NCBI GenBank assembly: GCA_028692515.1
Contig: JAQUXG010000139.1
Coordinates: 1-5,277, forward strand
DNA length: 5,277 nucleotides
From: Kiritimatiellales bacterium
GTDB lineage: Bacteria; Verrucomicrobiota; Kiritimatiellia; Kiritimatiellales; Tichowtungiaceae
Direction of reading: 5' to 3'
Shown here: one piece after another, positions 1-5,277 of the stretch
Position numbering within the stretch: the stretch's first letter is position 1
How the letters are laid out: each line of letters begins with the position of its first letter
Position numbers and translations under genes: made by a program
The notes under the pieces: generated by a model
The model's database searches: none
The model's input: only the letters and a program-made list of their open reading frames with translations
Told to the model about the DNA's origin: nothing

Positions 1-1
1 T

Positions 2-55
2 CATGCGCGTGTCGTTTCCGATGATTTCCCGTTCAATAAGTGCTTGTGCCCCTGA
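2..55 (+). CDS. Possible 3' end of an upstream gene (17 residues)
   Basis: The frame beginning at base 2 is open from the window edge to a TGA at 53-55 and would encode HARVVSDDFPFNKCLCP. Codon choice is compatible with the neighbouring GC-rich genes, and the stop lies 25 nt before the nadK start, as expected of an operon neighbour. I do not recognise the protein. The stretch is short enough to be open by chance. Sequence upstream of the window would decide. Confidence 0.25.
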   Translation, partial: HARVVSDDFPFNKCLCP

Positions 56-80
56 CCGGTTGTGGCAACAATCCGAAGGT

Positions 81-941
81 ATGAAAAAAGCCGGTGTGAT
101 TGCAAATCCTAAACGTCCGCACGCCGCCGACATCTTCGACCGCCTTGCCCGCAAAGCGGCAGATCTCGGACTTGAACTGTTTGCCGACAAGCAGACCTCC
201 GGCTACCTGCCCGCTGCCACCATTCTGGAATTTGACCAGTTTGCAAAAACGGTCGATGTATTGCTCGCACTCGGCGGCGACGGCACCGTGCTCTTCTGCG
301 CGAAACTCCTCAACGGCGCCGACGTTCCAATCCTTGGAATCAACCTGGGAAGCCTCGGCTTTCTCACCGGAGTCGGCGAAGAACAGCTTGAAACCGCCCT
401 CGACGCACTGGCCGCCGGCACACTCAACCGCGACACCCGCACGGTGGCGGACATCGCCGTAACGCACGCCGGCAAAGAAACCGGCCGTCACCGGATTCTC
501 AACGATGTCGTCATTGGTTTCGGAAGCTCCTCGAACATCGTCACGCTGGATCTCGCGGTGAACGGCGACCCGATCGCCTCCTTCGCCTGCGACGGAATTG
601 TCGTCGCCACGCCGACCGGAAGCACCGGCCACTCGCTCTCCGCCGGCGGGCCGATCATCCAGCCTTGCGCCAACGTATTCGGGATCAGTGTCATCTGCCC
701 GCACACCCTCAGCAACCGGCCGATTATCCTGCCCGACTCCAGCACGATCGAAATCACCATTCAGCATGCGCACAAAAACCTGCTGCTTTCCGCCGACGGA
801 CAGGACGTTGCGGAACTGAGCGAAGGCGACCGCATCCGGATCACCCGCAGCACGAGCCCCGTCACCTTCCTGCACCCGCCCGGCTACAGCTACTTTTCCG
901 TCCTCAGCCACAAACTTCACTGGCGCGGATCTAATATCTAG
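81..941 (+). CDS. nadK: NAD kinase (ATP-NAD kinase, NadK/PpnK family), 286 aa
   Basis: Cytoplasmic enzyme that phosphorylates NAD+ at the 2'-hydroxyl of the adenosine ribose to make NADP+. Visible motifs, numbered from the ATG at 81: an N-terminal GVIANPKRP strand and loop (residues 5-13); the family-defining GGDGT (65-69) with its catalytic Asp67; [14 protein letters not shown] (83-96); LNDVV (140-144), the counterpart of the family's NE/ND motif; the glycine-rich [16 protein letters not shown] (176-191); and a C-terminal beta region containing SADGQ. The length is normal for bacterial NadK. The frame stays open upstream to an ATG at base 3, but the extra 26 residues do not resemble NadK, while [11 protein letters not shown] is a classic N-terminus, so 81 is preferred. 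The only SD-like stretch, GAAGG at 75-79, is unusually close to the ATG. The motif usually read as STAYS is STGHS here (Gly183, His184). The gene is followed after 11 nt by the esterase and is probably co-transcribed with it. A copy of the TTCCAA-N3-TTGGAA palindrome lies within codons for VPILGI. Confidence 0.96.
   Translation: MKKAGVIANPKRPHAADIFDRLARKAADLGLELFADKQTSGYLPAATILEFDQFAKTVDVLLALGGDGTVLFCAKLLNGADVPILGINLGSLGFLTGVGEEQLETALDALAAGTLNRDTRTVADIAVTHAGKETGRHRILNDVVIGFGSSSNIVTLDLAVNGDPIASFACDGIVVATPTGSTGHSLSAGGPIIQPCANVFGISVICPHTLSNRPIILPDSSTIEITIQHAHKNLLLSADGQDVAELSEGDRIRITRSTSPVTFLHPPGYSYFSVLSHKLHWRGSNI
325..339 (+). repeat. Palindrome copy 1, TTCCAA-TCC-TTGGAA, inside nadK
   Basis: Perfect 6-bp inverted arms around TCC. 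It overlaps codons for VPILGI, just before the conserved LGIN...GFL stretch of NadK, so protein constraint may explain part of it. The first T is codon position 2. It is identical to the core of the copy found after pyrC (4003-4017). Confidence 0.8.
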
Positions 942-952
942 AAAGTGATTCC

Positions 953-1735
953 ATGGCACTCTTCCAATGCAGTTTTTTCTCGGACGCGCTTAAAATTTCC
1001 ACCTCAATGAACGTCATCCTGCCACAGAAATCCACACAGCAGATCGGCATGGAAAGCACCGCATCGAAAGCGCCTGCCGTACTCTATCTTCTGCACGGCC
1101 TCTCCGACGACCACAGCATATGGTTGCGCCGCACCTCCATCGAACGGTACGTCGCCAACCTTCCGCTCGCCGTGGTCATGCCCGCCTGCAACCGCAGCTT
1201 CTACACCGACATGGCGCGCGGCGGAGCCGCCTACTGGACATTCATCAGCGAAGAACTGCCGCAAATTGTCCAATCCTTCTTCAACGTTTCCAATGATTGG
1301 AAAAATACATTCGTCGCCGGGCTTTCCATGGGCGGCTACGGCGCCTTCAAACTGGCCCTGACTCATCCCGAACGGTATGCCGCTGCCGCCAGCCTCTCCG
1401 GTTGCCTCGATATCAACACCGTCGCCGCCGAACGCAAAGCCGCCGGACAGGATGAATATGAAAATATCTTCGGCCCGCTCGACCAACTGCCCGGTAGCGC
1501 CAACGACCTGCTCGCACTGATTGACCGGTTCCCGGAAACGGCCAAAACAAAATTCTACCAGTGCTGCGGCACCGCCGATTTTCTCTATCAGGAAAACCTC
1601 ACCTTCCGCGACCACGCTAAAAAACTGGACCTCACCTACGAGGAACATCAAGACATGGTGCACGACTGGGGCTACTGGGATCGCCAGATTCAGTCGGTTC
1701 TCAAATGGCTTCCGCTTCAACCGGAGAATGCATGA
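953..1735 (+). CDS. Alpha/beta-hydrolase esterase of the esterase D / S-formylglutathione hydrolase family, 260 aa
   Basis: Serine esterase, probably cytoplasmic because no signal peptide is seen. The nucleophile elbow GLSMGGYGA places the catalytic serine at Ser125. Asp209 in [11 protein letters not shown] and His237 in MVHDWGYW complete a plausible triad, and YLLHGLSDD (residues 45-53) supplies the oxyanion-hole HG. The stretch [11 protein letters not shown] (57-67), followed by VVMP and YTDM, resembles the tributyrin-esterase/EstA and FrmB branch (COG0627-type). These members hydrolyse short acyl esters, S-formylglutathione or acetylated sugars. The substrate cannot be told from sequence, and no formaldehyde-detoxification partner gene is present, so I give no symbol. 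The ATG at 953 follows the nadK stop by 11 nt with only a weak SD-like GAAAGTGA. The stop codon overlaps the lgt start as ATGA, implying translational coupling. A 17-bp perfect palindrome lies in codons for residues 112-117, just before the nucleophile elbow. Confidence 0.9.
   Translation: MALFQCSFFSDALKISTSMNVILPQKSTQQIGMESTASKAPAVLYLLHGLSDDHSIWLRRTSIERYVANLPLAVVMPACNRSFYTDMARGGAAYWTFISEELPQIVQSFFNVSNDWKNTFVAGLSMGGYGAFKLALTHPERYAAAASLSGCLDINTVAAERKAAGQDEYENIFGPLDQLPGSANDLLALIDRFPETAKTKFYQCCGTADFLYQENLTFRDHAKKLDLTYEEHQDMVHDWGYWDRQIQSVLKWLPLQPENA
1287..1303 (+). repeat. Palindrome copy 2, TTTCCAAT-G-ATTGGAAA, inside the esterase gene
   Basis: Perfect 8-bp arms around a single G. Aligned with the other copies it reads TTCCAA-TGA-TTGGAA at 1288-1302. 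It encodes part of VSNDWK upstream of the catalytic serine, a stretch I would not expect to be strongly conserved. The first T of the core is codon position 3. It is the only copy whose centre is not NCC on the coding strand. Confidence 0.8.
1723..1727 (+). promoter_or_regulatory. Ribosome binding site that fixes the lgt start
   Basis: GGAGA lies 4 nt before the ATG at 1732, within the last codons of the esterase gene. It supports starting lgt at MNYWTHNL rather than at the in-frame ATG at 1705, which would add nine residues (MASASTGEC) unlike Lgt proteins. It is the clearest SD-like element in the window. Confidence 0.6.
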
Positions 1736-2535
1736 ACTACTGGACACACAACCTTAATCCCGTGGTTTTTCATCTCTGGGGGCCGCTGGCCGTTCGCTGG
1801 TATGGACTGGCCTATCTCGCCGGTTTCCTCGGCGGATACCTGCTGCTGCTCCGCATGTCCAAATGCAAAGAATTCGCGGTTCCGCCGGAGGAGCTCAGCA
1901 ACTTCATCGTCCACATCGCCATTTACGGTGTTTTCCTCGGCGGGCGGCTCGGATATGTCCTTTTCTACGGATGGGACACGTTCATCCATGATCCGCTCTT
2001 TCTCTTTCGCGTCTGGGAAGGCGGCATGGCCAGCCATGGCGGCATGATCGGCGTGATTCTGGTCATCCTCTGGACCGCGTGGAAAAAGAAAATTTCCTTC
2101 TGGAATCTCACCGACGGCCTCGCGCTCGTCGCGCCGATCGGTCTCTTTTTCGGCCGCATCGCCAACTTCATCAACGGCGAACTCTGGGGCCGCCCGACCG
2201 ATGTCCCGTGGGCCGTTATCTTCCCCGAAGCCGGACCGGAACCGCGCCACCCATCGCAGCTCTACGAAGCCTTCGGCGAAGGTGTAATCCTCTTCACCGC
2301 GCTATGGCTTATCCGCCGCACCGCATGGGGGAAACGCGAAGGAACAATCAGCGCCGCCTTTCTGCTCATCTACGCCGTCGCCCGCATCGCCAGCGAATGC
2401 GTTCGCGAGCCCGACAGCACCATCTACTTTGGCTGGCTCACAAAAGGTCAGCTCTACTCCGGATTTATGATCGTCGGAGCCATCGTTATCATCCTCACGA
2501 AAAAGTCATATCAGCGAAAAACGAGTAATCCGTAA
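1732..2535 (+). CDS. lgt: Phosphatidylglycerol-prolipoprotein diacylglyceryl transferase (Lgt), 267 aa
   Basis: Inner-membrane enzyme that moves the diacylglyceryl group from phosphatidylglycerol to the lipobox cysteine of prolipoproteins, the first step of lipoprotein maturation. The Lgt signatures are all present: [12 protein letters not shown] (residues 21-32); [10 protein letters not shown] (70-79); the [11 protein letters not shown] block with His102; the [14 protein letters not shown] block (141-154) with Arg142, Asn145, Glu150 and Arg154; RHPSQLYEA (172-180); and VREPD with Arg225, the counterpart of the essential arginine near position 239 of the E. coli protein. Hydrophobic segments near 18-41, 57-79, 105-117, 130-144, 182-195, 205-221 and 240-256 fit the seven-helix fold, and the length is typical. 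The start codon overlaps the esterase stop (ATGA) and has its own GGAGA. No gene for signal peptidase II or Lnt is nearby. No clear terminator follows. Confidence 0.96.
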   Translation: MNYWTHNLNPVVFHLWGPLAVRWYGLAYLAGFLGGYLLLLRMSKCKEFAVPPEELSNFIVHIAIYGVFLGGRLGYVLFYGWDTFIHDPLFLFRVWEGGMASHGGMIGVILVILWTAWKKKISFWNLTDGLALVAPIGLFFGRIANFINGELWGRPTDVPWAVIFPEAGPEPRHPSQLYEAFGEGVILFTALWLIRRTAWGKREGTISAAFLLIYAVARIASECVREPDSTIYFGWLTKGQLYSGFMIVGAIVIILTKKSYQRKTSNP

Positions 2536-2551
2536 TGCGTAAATATCCCCT

Positions 2552-2611
2552 TTGTTAACTTCGTTTCCTTCTGTAAAAATATTTCTCCAATCCTGTCGAT
2601 CCTGCTATCTT
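2552..2611 (+). promoter_or_regulatory. Candidate promoter region for the dihydroorotase gene
   Basis: The 87-nt gap between lgt and pyrC is AT-richer than the genes around it. Two weak sigma70-like readings are possible. The first is TTGTTA at 2552-2557 with TAAAAA at 2574-2579 (16-bp spacer). The second is an extended -10, TGC-TATCTT at 2603-2611, which would put the transcript start only a few bases before the ATG at 2623. No SD precedes that ATG (the bases are GTCAAAAATTT), so a leaderless or non-SD message is plausible. I cannot tell which reading is right, or whether lgt transcription simply reads through. Confidence 0.3.
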
Positions 2612-2622
2612 GTCAAAAATTT

Positions 2623-3999
2623 ATGGACACCATCCTCATTAAGAGTGCCGATCTCGTAAACGAAGGAACGATTCGCTCCGCCGACGTCCTGATCCGCAAC
2701 GGACGCATTGACCGCATCGATGGAACCATTGATGCGCAAGCCGACATCGTCATCGACGCAACCGGCAAGGCGCTTCTGCCCGGCATGATCGACTGCCACG
2801 TTCACTTCCGCGAACCCGGCCTCACCCATAAAGGCGACATGCAGAGCGAATCGCGCGCCGCGGCCGCCGGAGGTGTCACCTCCGTTATGGAAATGCCCAA
2901 CACCAGCCCGCCTGCCATCACTAATGAACGGCTCGAAGAAAAGTTCGCCATCGCCGCACAGAAAATGGCCGTTAACTATTCCTTCTATCTCGGCGCCGCG
3001 CTCAACAACCTCGACGAAGTCAAAGCCGTCGATCCGAAAAATGTCTGCGGCGTCAAAGTCTACATGGGCTCCTCCACCGGCAATATGCTGGTCGACCGTT
3101 TCCAAACCTTGGAAGAACTGTTCCGGGAATGCCCCATCAACCTCGCCGCGCACTGTGAAGACGCCGGCATCATTCAGAAACACGAAGCCATTTTTCGCGA
3201 ACGCTACGGCGACAAAACGCCGTTCGCCGCTCATCCGCATATCCGCAGCGAAGAAGCTTGTTATCAATCCTCTAAGCTCGCCGTTGAACTGGCTCAAAAA
3301 CACGATGCCCGTCTGCACATCCTGCACGTCAGCACCGCCCGCGAACTGGAACTCTTCGACGGCGGCATCGCCCGCATCAGCAGTCCGCGCGAAAATGAGT
3401 TTTATATTGAGCGCGACGACACCATTCGCAAAATCACCGCCGAAGCCTGCATCCACTATCTGCACTTCGACAGCAGCTCCTACGAAAGTCTCGGAGCGCG
3501 GATCAAATGCAACCCCGCCATCAAAACCGCCGCTGACCGTGATGCGCTGCTGCGCGGACTGCTCACCGACCGGCTCGACACCATCGGCACCGACCATGCC
3601 CCGCACACCCTCGAAGAAAAACAGGGAACCTACTGGAGCGCGCCCTCCGGTATGCCCGTCATCCAGTCCGCCCTGCCCGAGATCCTCGAACACTTTCACA
3701 GCGGACTGCTCTCTCTCGAAACCATCGCCGCAAAAATCGCCCACACACCGGCGCGTATCTTCAGCGTCAAAGAACGTGGATTTATCCGTGAAGGTTATTG
3801 GGCCGACCTCGTGCTGGTTGATCTCAACAAACCGCAACCCGTCGCCAAAGAAAACATCCTCTACAAATGCGGCTGGTCGCCCTTCGAGGGCGTCACCTTC
3901 CGTTCATCCGTCGACACCACGATCGTCTCCGGACAACTCGCCTGGCAGAACGGAAAAAACAATCCGTCGCAGGGTTACCGTCTTGAATTCGACCGCTGA
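2623..3999 (+). CDS. pyrC: Dihydroorotase, amidohydrolase superfamily, 458 aa
   Basis: Reversibly cyclises N-carbamoyl-L-aspartate to L-dihydroorotate, the third step of de novo pyrimidine synthesis, in the cytoplasm. The metal-centre motifs are complete: HVHFREPG (His59, His61, with Arg63 for substrate); PNT (92-94), whose Asn93 is substrate-binding in the family; GVKVYMGSSTGNML with Lys145, the likely carboxylated bridging lysine; AAHCED with His177; HILHVST with His235; and GTDHAPHTLEEK with the catalytic Asp324. RGFIREGYWADLVLVD and CGWSPFEG near the C-terminus match the long Bacteroidetes-like dihydroorotases of about 450 residues more than the short E. coli PyrC. Residues about 246-268, between His235 and ITAEAC, look like an insertion compared with the Bacteroides-type proteins I remember. 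The ATG at 2623 gives an N-terminus typical of the family but has no SD. One palindrome copy lies inside the gene and another starts one base after its TGA. No other pyrimidine gene is in view. Confidence 0.94.
   Translation: MDTILIKSADLVNEGTIRSADVLIRNGRIDRIDGTIDAQADIVIDATGKALLPGMIDCHVHFREPGLTHKGDMQSESRAAAAGGVTSVMEMPNTSPPAITNERLEEKFAIAAQKMAVNYSFYLGAALNNLDEVKAVDPKNVCGVKVYMGSSTGNMLVDRFQTLEELFRECPINLAAHCEDAGIIQKHEAIFRERYGDKTPFAAHPHIRSEEACYQSSKLAVELAQKHDARLHILHVSTARELELFDGGIARISSPRENEFYIERDDTIRKITAEACIHYLHFDSSSYESLGARIKCNPAIKTAADRDALLRGLLTDRLDTIGTDHAPHTLEEKQGTYWSAPSGMPVIQSALPEILEHFHSGLLSLETIAAKIAHTPARIFSVKERGFIREGYWADLVLVDLNKPQPVAKENILYKCGWSPFEGVTFRSSVDTTIVSGQLAWQNGKNNPSQGYRLEFDR
3100..3114 (+). 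repeat. Palindrome copy 3, TTCCAA-ACC-TTGGAA, inside the dihydroorotase gene
   Basis: Perfect 6-bp arms around ACC, with the first T at codon position 1, encoding FQTLE (residues 160-164). These residues are not part of a catalytic motif. An extra T before the left arm (3099) is not matched on the right, where G follows. On the coding strand the core equals that of the copy after the exonuclease gene. Confidence 0.8.
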
Positions 4000-4000
4000 A

Positions 4001-4019
4001 TTTTCCAATCCTTGGAAAA
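4001..4019. repeat. Palindrome copy 4, TTTTCCAA-TCC-TTGGAAAA, after pyrC
   Basis: Perfect 8-bp arms with a 3-nt centre, beginning one base after the pyrC TGA and lying between two convergent genes. As RNA it could form a short hairpin from either strand, so it may act as a bidirectional 3' end or stabilising element. The arms are mostly A/U pairs and no run of U follows on either strand, so it does not look like an ordinary intrinsic terminator. A binding site for a DNA protein is equally possible. Confidence 0.75.
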
Positions 4020-4050
4020 GTTTATCGGCACAAAAAACAGATTTGGCTTT

Positions 4051-5109
4051 TCACTTAAACTGCGATGCCAGTGCTAAATATATGGCATTGGCATCCTGAT
4101 AATCTCGTTCTTCGAATTCAATCCACGGCTTCTCCCTAGCCATTTTCCCAGGATGAATACAGTCGCGTAAATGACGAAGCATGTGAGCCAGTGAAGCCGA
4201 ATCATACTCGACAAACTCCGTTGATATATGAGGAAGCCATAATGCCTGCAAACAAACCTCAATGAGAGTTGCAAAACGCCAAGAAGTAATATCTTCAAAG
4301 TTCTTAGGTCTAAGGCCTCTTCTTATACTTTTTGCCACACGACTCGCTTTACAGGGAGAGTTGAGGCATCTGAGTAAAAGTACCCCTTCAATGCATGATC
4401 CCAAAAGGATAACTGCGGCAGAATACGCTTTAGCCTCCACAACTTGTCGAGCGCATGCTTCATACCTTGAAATAATATCGCGCAATGCCGGAACAGTTTC
4501 ATGACGAAATTTAACCGCCCGCCGACCTCTTTCATTCAAATCATCAAGCCGATCACGATTCTCAGAAAACATTTTTCCCAAATCTTCCAACCCAAACTCG
4601 ACCAATGTCTCTATAATTTTCTCATCAGCAAGCTCTTCCCACCGTTCTTGCAACACCACATGCTCTGGAGGCCCAGCACCTTTTTCCCAGCATTGGTTAG
4701 ATGCTAATCCATATTTCTTTTCTATGCCCAACATCTGATGATCCAGTTCCTTAAGATCATCATACGCCCGGCCAATAAACAGCCTCTCCTCATGAAAAAA
4801 TATAACGGGATCGTAAGTCAAATAAACGTATTCTACTCGTGATATCTTGCGTGCTAAATAACGCGCTTTTATAAGCGAAATCCAATCCCTAAGTGCATCT
4901 GGATCCCGAAGCCCTTTTTTTATTATTTTTTCTTTAACACCTCTTGGAAACCCCGCGAGATTCAACTCGTCTAAAAAACACTGATGGAGAGCCCTTTCAT
5001 CTAACTTTTCAAGCGCCGCAGAAACGGATGAGGCCCTGATTCTTCTCCCACAATTCAACGGCCTAAAGTTTAGGTCTGTAAATTTACTTTTTATGCCCTT
5101 ATTACTCAC
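4051..5109 (-). CDS. Protein of unknown function with a HEPN-like C-terminal domain, 352 aa
   Basis: I cannot name this protein. It appears soluble and largely helical, with no signal peptide or convincing membrane span. Residues about 60-195 are rich in charged residues and end in LDDLNERGRRAVKF. From about 208 on, a two-helix pattern follows: RYEACARQVVEAKAYSAAV with LLGSCIEGVLLLRC, then WRFATLIEVCLQALWLP, then SLAHMLRHLRDCIHPGK. The last gives Arg312-x6-His319 with a polar residue (His313) after the arginine, which fits the R-x4-6-H signature of HEPN domains; many HEPN proteins are ribonucleases in toxin or defence systems. That assignment is inference from one motif and the helical context. 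The start is GTG at 5107-5109. An in-frame TAA at 5134-5136 rules out a longer form, and no SD is visible. Composition is clearly AT-richer than neighbouring genes (about 35-47% GC in sampled lines), suggesting transfer. It is 46 nt downstream of the exonuclease stop on the same strand, convergent with pyrC, and flanked on both sides by palindromes. Confidence 0.8.
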   Translation of the reverse strand: MSNKGIKSKFTDLNFRPLNCGRRIRASSVSAALEKLDERALHQCFLDELNLAGFPRGVKEKIIKKGLRDPDALRDWISLIKARYLARKISRVEYVYLTYDPVIFFHEERLFIGRAYDDLKELDHQMLGIEKKYGLASNQCWEKGAGPPEHVVLQERWEELADEKIIETLVEFGLEDLGKMFSENRDRLDDLNERGRRAVKFRHETVPALRDIISRYEACARQVVEAKAYSAAVILLGSCIEGVLLLRCLNSPCKASRVAKSIRRGLRPKNFEDITSWRFATLIEVCLQALWLPHISTEFVEYDSASLAHMLRHLRDCIHPGKMAREKPWIEFEERDYQDANAIYLALASQFK

Positions 5110-5135
5110 GGCTGTAGAGTAGAGGAACGATGCTT

Positions 5136-5156
5136 ATTTTCCAAGGTTTGGAAAAT
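5136..5156. repeat. Palindrome copy 5, TTTTCCAA-GGT-TTGGAAAA, after the exonuclease gene
   Basis: The 8-bp arms span 5137-5155, and one more A-T pair (5136 and 5156) makes 9-bp arms. Read on the minus strand it starts at the last base of the exonuclease TGA and has the centre ACC, so it mirrors the arrangement after pyrC. It also lies just upstream of the GTG-started unknown gene, where it could influence that gene's expression. No U tract follows on the minus strand (the next bases are AAGCATCG), which argues against a standard terminator. Confidence 0.75.
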
Positions 5157-5277
5157 CAGATTTCGAGATTTTCACAGCCCGGTTGATCAAGAAGATATTC
5201 GAGCAGGGCTGCGCAGGCGACGGCGTCGTAAAGGGCGTCGTGGGCTTCGCCGGTCGGGCAGATTTCGCGGATGCGGG
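5156..5277 (-). CDS. 3'-5' exonuclease, DEDDh (DnaQ-like) family, C-terminal fragment
   Basis: Only the last 39 residues are in the window; the gene continues past base 5277. The peptide reads RIREICPTGEAHDALYDAVA and continues CAALLEYLLDQPGC to its end. GEAHDALYDAVACAALL is the Exo III motif of DEDDh exonucleases: a His four residues before the metal-binding Asp (H-D-A-L-Y-D), followed by a hydrophobic helix. Such enzymes remove nucleotides from 3' ends of DNA or RNA (DNA polymerase III epsilon subunit, RNase T and stand-alone exonucleases). The fragment cannot say which subgroup this is. GC content is high, as in the left-hand genes. The TGA runs directly into palindrome copy 5, and the low-GC unknown gene follows 46 nt further along the same strand, so read-through into it is possible. 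Confidence 0.75.
   Translation of the reverse strand, partial: RIREICPTGEAHDALYDAVACAALLEYLLDQPGCENLEI

Noticed and set aside
3..80. 26-residue N-terminal extension of NadK from the ATG at base 3
   Set aside because: The extension does not resemble NadK, and [11 protein letters not shown] from base 81 is a standard family N-terminus.
33..959. Long open frame on the minus strand opposite nadK
   Set aside because: It mirrors a confidently identified NAD kinase, has low-complexity Gly/Asp/Val-rich content and resembles no family; it is a by-product of GC-rich codon use.
1004..1747. Long open frame on the minus strand opposite the esterase gene
   Set aside because: It overlaps the full esterase reading frame with intact catalytic motifs and has no recognisable domain of its own.
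2605..3837. 410-codon open frame on the minus strand opposite pyrC
   Set aside because: Antiparallel shadow of the dihydroorotase; composition is biased (Gly/Val/Asp/Phe) and no motif is seen.
4001..4019. Classical rho-independent terminator
   Set aside because: The stem is AU-rich with only two G-C pairs per arm and no U tract follows on either strand; the same word also occurs inside genes.
2873..4099. 408-codon plus-strand frame overlapping pyrC
   Set aside because: Ser/Pro/Thr-rich frame-shifted reading of pyrC that runs into the intergenic region; not protein-like.
5062..5074. CCTAAAGTTTAGG dyad near the start of the unknown gene, and a related CTTAG-GT-CTAAG at 4303-4314
   Set aside because: Short, AT-rich and within coding sequence; they share TTAGGTCT but two copies of this size are not convincing as an operator.
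4000..5155. Insertion sequence or toxin-antitoxin pair around the low-GC gene
   Set aside because: I found no transposase, target-site duplication or terminal inverted repeats beyond the genome-style palindrome, and the flanking gaps (51 and 46 nt) are too short for a partner gene.

Overview
The window looks like chromosomal DNA of a diderm bacterium. Lgt implies a lipoprotein pathway. The dihydroorotase is of the Bacteroidetes-like 'GVKVYMGSSTGNML...CGWSPFEG' kind, and the flanking genes are GC-rich (about 55-65% in lines I sampled). A recurring palindrome, TTTTCCAA-N3-TTGGAAAA, punctuates genes and intergenic gaps. Together these suggest the PVC/Kiritimatiellota-Verrucomicrobiota neighbourhood. 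That placement is a tentative inference from style, not something the sequence proves.

Layout. Bases 1-80 hold the possible tail of an upstream gene and the region before nadK. Bases 81-2535 are a tight plus-strand cluster: NAD kinase (nadK), an 11-nt gap, a serine esterase of the esterase D/FrmB type, then lgt, whose ATG overlaps the esterase stop (ATGA). An 87-nt gap with a candidate promoter leads to a complete dihydroorotase gene (pyrC-type, 2623-3999). Bases 4000-4050 are a convergent intergenic gap containing a perfect palindrome. The minus strand then carries an AT-richer gene of unknown function (4051-5109), whose C-terminus has a HEPN-like Rx6H signature, and the C-terminal end of a DEDDh-type 3'-5' exonuclease (5156-5277, running off the window).

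The first four complete genes are housekeeping: NADP synthesis, ester hydrolysis, lipoprotein lipidation and pyrimidine synthesis. They share no single pathway, and their grouping looks like simple co-transcription.

Two things go beyond routine annotation. First, the palindrome TTCCAA-N3-TTGGAA occurs five times in 5.3 kb, about one per kb. Two copies sit immediately after stop codons and three lie inside coding sequence in three different codon phases. Four of the five have an NCC centre when read along the host gene. Second, the low-GC HEPN-like gene lies exactly between two of these palindromes and looks like an acquired accessory gene, possibly a ribonuclease. No partner gene is visible.
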